A program made the translations under genes and the position numbers. Shown in pieces: positions 5,530 to 6,892 of a stretch of 6,892 nucleotides of DNA (the stretch's first letter is position 1; the number at the start of each line of letters is the position of its first letter). Source of the DNA: JBGQDM01 sp041495845 (GTDB lineage Bacteria; Acidobacteriota; Terriglobia; Terriglobales; Acidobacteriaceae); assembly GCA_041495845.1 (NCBI GenBank), contig JBGQDM010000139.1, positions 1 to 6,892 of the forward strand, written 5' to 3'. Below the pieces are notes generated by a model, which was given only the letters and a program-made list of their open reading frames with translations, searched no databases and was not told the DNA's origin.

Positions 5530-5595
5530 CCACCAAGGTCGCGAAGGCAGATAGAGTCTTAGATTTTCCTCTGTGGGCCTTCGTGCCCTTGGTGG
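5530..5595. repeat. Imperfect interspersed palindrome (9 + 7 bp arms)
   Basis: CCACCAAGG (5530-5538) pairs with CCTTGGTGG (5587-5595) and CGAAGGC (5542-5548) with GCCTTCG (5577-5583), separated by 3-base internal loops and a 28-base centre. Read on the minus strand it translates to the NHQGHEG-type peptide often seen in spurious ORFs from intergenic palindromes of Acidobacteria and other soil bacteria. It lies between divergent genes, so it is not their terminator. Only one copy is in this window. Confidence 0.6.
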
Positions 5596-5669
5596 TTGAG
5601 GGGTTGCCTTGGTGTACCATCGGATACTTTGCAACCCTGCGGCTGGCCCGCGAATCTTACGGACTCCTC

Positions 5670-6892
5670 ATGCTTCCTCGCGTCGTGATCACTGGGATGG
5701 GTGCGGTCAGCCCGAATGGCATCGGCAACGCGGCGTTTGCCCGCGCCGTGCTGGCCGGAACGCCCGGCATCAAGCGCATTTCGCGTTTCGATCCCAGCAG
5801 TTTGCCGGTCCATGTAGCCGGTGAAATCCCAGAATTCGACGAGCTGGCCTGGGTGGACGCGAAGGAACGCAAGCACGTCTCCCGCGTCGTGCCTCTCGCT
5901 ATTGCCGCCACTCACGAAGCGGTTGCCGATGCCGGCCTCACTCCCGCCGCCATGTCGCTCGAAGAAAAGCGCGAGATCGGAATCGTCCTCGGCTCTGGCG
6001 GCGGCGCGCAGGAATTTTCGGAAGAGCAGTACCGGCTCTGGCACTCCGGCAATCTCAAGCAGGTGAGCCTGTTCTGTATTCCCTCGGGCACCATGGGCAC
6101 GCTCTCCAGCGAAGTGCAGATGCGTTTTGGTTTCCGCGGCTACAGTCACGTGGTCACCACCGGATGCACGTCGTCCACCGACGCGCTCGGCTACGCGCTG
6201 CAACACATCCAGGCGCGCGTGCAGCCCATGTTTGTTGCCGGTGGCGTGGATGCGCCCATCACTCCCGGCATCATCAAGGGCTACACCCTACTGCGTGCGC
6301 TTACGCAGTCCTGGAACCACGCGCCCGAGCGTGCTTCCCGCCCGTTTTCCGCCGATCGCGACGGTTTCGTGCTGGCCGAAGGCTCCTGGATGTTCGTGCT
6401 CGAAGAACTGGAACACGCCCGCGCCCGGGGCGCCCGTATCTATGCCGAAATCGCCGGCTACGCCTCCACCTGCGAAGCGTTTCACCGGGTGCGCATGAGC
6501 GAGTCCCCGGAAGAGCCGGCCCGCGCCATCACCCTCGCGCTCGAAGAAGCACAACTCGCGCCCACCGACATTCAGTATGTGAATCTGCACGGCACGTCCA
6601 CGCCGATGAACGACCGCGTGGAGACGCGCGCGCTCAAGCTCGCTCTCGGCGACCATGCCTACAAAACTCCGATGTCGTCGCTGAAGGGCCAGATCGGCCA
6701 CGCGCAAGGCGCCTGCGGTGCTGCTGGTCTTGCCGCCACGTTGGTTGCGATGGAGCAAAGTCAGCTGCCGCCCACCATCAACCTCGATGTCCCCGACCCG
6801 GAGTGTGATCTCGACTACGTCCCGCAGCCCGGCCGGAAAGCCGAGATCAGGAACGCGATTTGCAACTGCGTGGGGTTTGGATCGAAGAATTC
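5670..6892 (+). CDS. FabF-like beta-ketoacyl-ACP synthase, last few residues cut by the right edge
   Basis: An uninterrupted frame from the ATG at 5670 gives 407 residues and stays open at the window end. It begins LPRVVITGMGAVSPNGIG, the standard thiolase-fold opening of FabF-type condensing enzymes. Catalytic residues fall at E. coli FabF spacing: Cys166 in TTGCTSSTDALGYA, His307 in NLHGTSTPMND, Lys339 in SSLKGQIGH and His344. The sequence ends in NCVGFGSKN where FabF has SFGFGGTN, so about ten residues are probably missing. The enzyme condenses malonyl-ACP with acyl-ACP in the cytoplasm. The Thr-Ser-Ser after the nucleophile (usually Ala-Thr-Gly) and GFGSKN in place of GFGG-x-N set it apart from housekeeping FabF, so a specialised lipid or polyketide role is possible. 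It is transcribed away from hemW; no strong ribosome site is seen. Confidence 0.9.
   Translation, partial: MLPRVVITGMGAVSPNGIGNAAFARAVLAGTPGIKRISRFDPSSLPVHVAGEIPEFDELAWVDAKERKHVSRVVPLAIAATHEAVADAGLTPAAMSLEEKREIGIVLGSGGGAQEFSEEQYRLWHSGNLKQVSLFCIPSGTMGTLSSEVQMRFGFRGYSHVVTTGCTSSTDALGYALQHIQARVQPMFVAGGVDAPITPGIIKGYTLLRALTQSWNHAPERASRPFSADRDGFVLAEGSWMFVLEELEHARARGARIYAEIAGYASTCEAFHRVRMSESPEEPARAITLALEEAQLAPTDIQYVNLHGTSTPMNDRVETRALKLALGDHAYKTPMSSLKGQIGHAQGACGAAGLAATLVAMEQSQLPPTINLDVPDPECDLDYVPQPGRKAEIRNAICNCVGFGSKN

Noticed and set aside
5559..6206. 215-codon open frame on the minus strand
   Set aside because: Antisense of the ketosynthase; its C-terminus is the translated palindrome (NHQGHEG).
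6887..6892. GAATTC (EcoRI site) exactly at the right edge, as if a cloning boundary
   Set aside because: Further GAATTC sites lie uncut near 3353 and 5832 and the left edge has none, so it says little.

Overview
The window reads as one chromosomal stretch of a GC-rich (about 60% by eye) free-living bacterium. Gene content and protein style (short gaps, MeaB/epimerase pair, FabF-like synthase, interspersed palindrome of the 'NHEGHEG' sort) suggest an acidobacterium or a similar soil or sediment lineage. That placement is inference; no rRNA or marker gene settles it.

Layout. Bases 1-1470 carry a minus-strand run: meaB-type GTPase, methylmalonyl-CoA epimerase, then the first 29 codons of tsaB running off the left edge. 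Bases 1563-1854 on the plus strand hold gene debris: the first ~35 codons of a Kef/CPA2-like antiporter joined to the C-terminal half of a MazF/PemK-like toxin, itself frameshifted. A minus-strand acyl-CoA dehydrogenase follows (1862-3004, TTG start), with a candidate extended -10 and a TetR-like palindrome upstream. Next are a small coiled-coil plus membrane-anchor protein (3161-3409) and a frame-broken small membrane protein (3432-3721).

The most interesting part is 3738-5459, a tight minus-strand set: hemW-type radical SAM protein, a DUF962/Mpo1-like membrane protein with a one-base frameshift, and a short gene that a standard annotation would miss. That gene (3738-3962) reads through an in-frame TGA in the context Cys-Val-Thr-TGA. 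It matches the SelW/Rdx fold pattern (CxxU near the N-terminus, a glycine-rich strand, then DG-x-VF), and a perfect 7-bp hairpin with a GGGAC loop lies 13 nt after the TGA, where a bacterial SECIS should be. I interpret it as a SelW-like selenoprotein.

Bases 5460-5669 are a divergent intergenic region with a long imperfect palindrome. From 5670 to the right edge runs a plus-strand FabF-like ketosynthase, complete except for its last few residues.

How the genes fit together: the epimerase and MeaB serve the propionyl-CoA to succinyl-CoA route (epimerisation, and protection/loading of the B12-dependent mutase, which is not in the window). The acyl-CoA dehydrogenase is a plausible upstream supplier from fatty-acid or branched-chain amino-acid breakdown. 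HemW handles heme, the SelW-like protein is probably a thiol-redox protein, and the ketosynthase belongs to lipid or polyketide synthesis.
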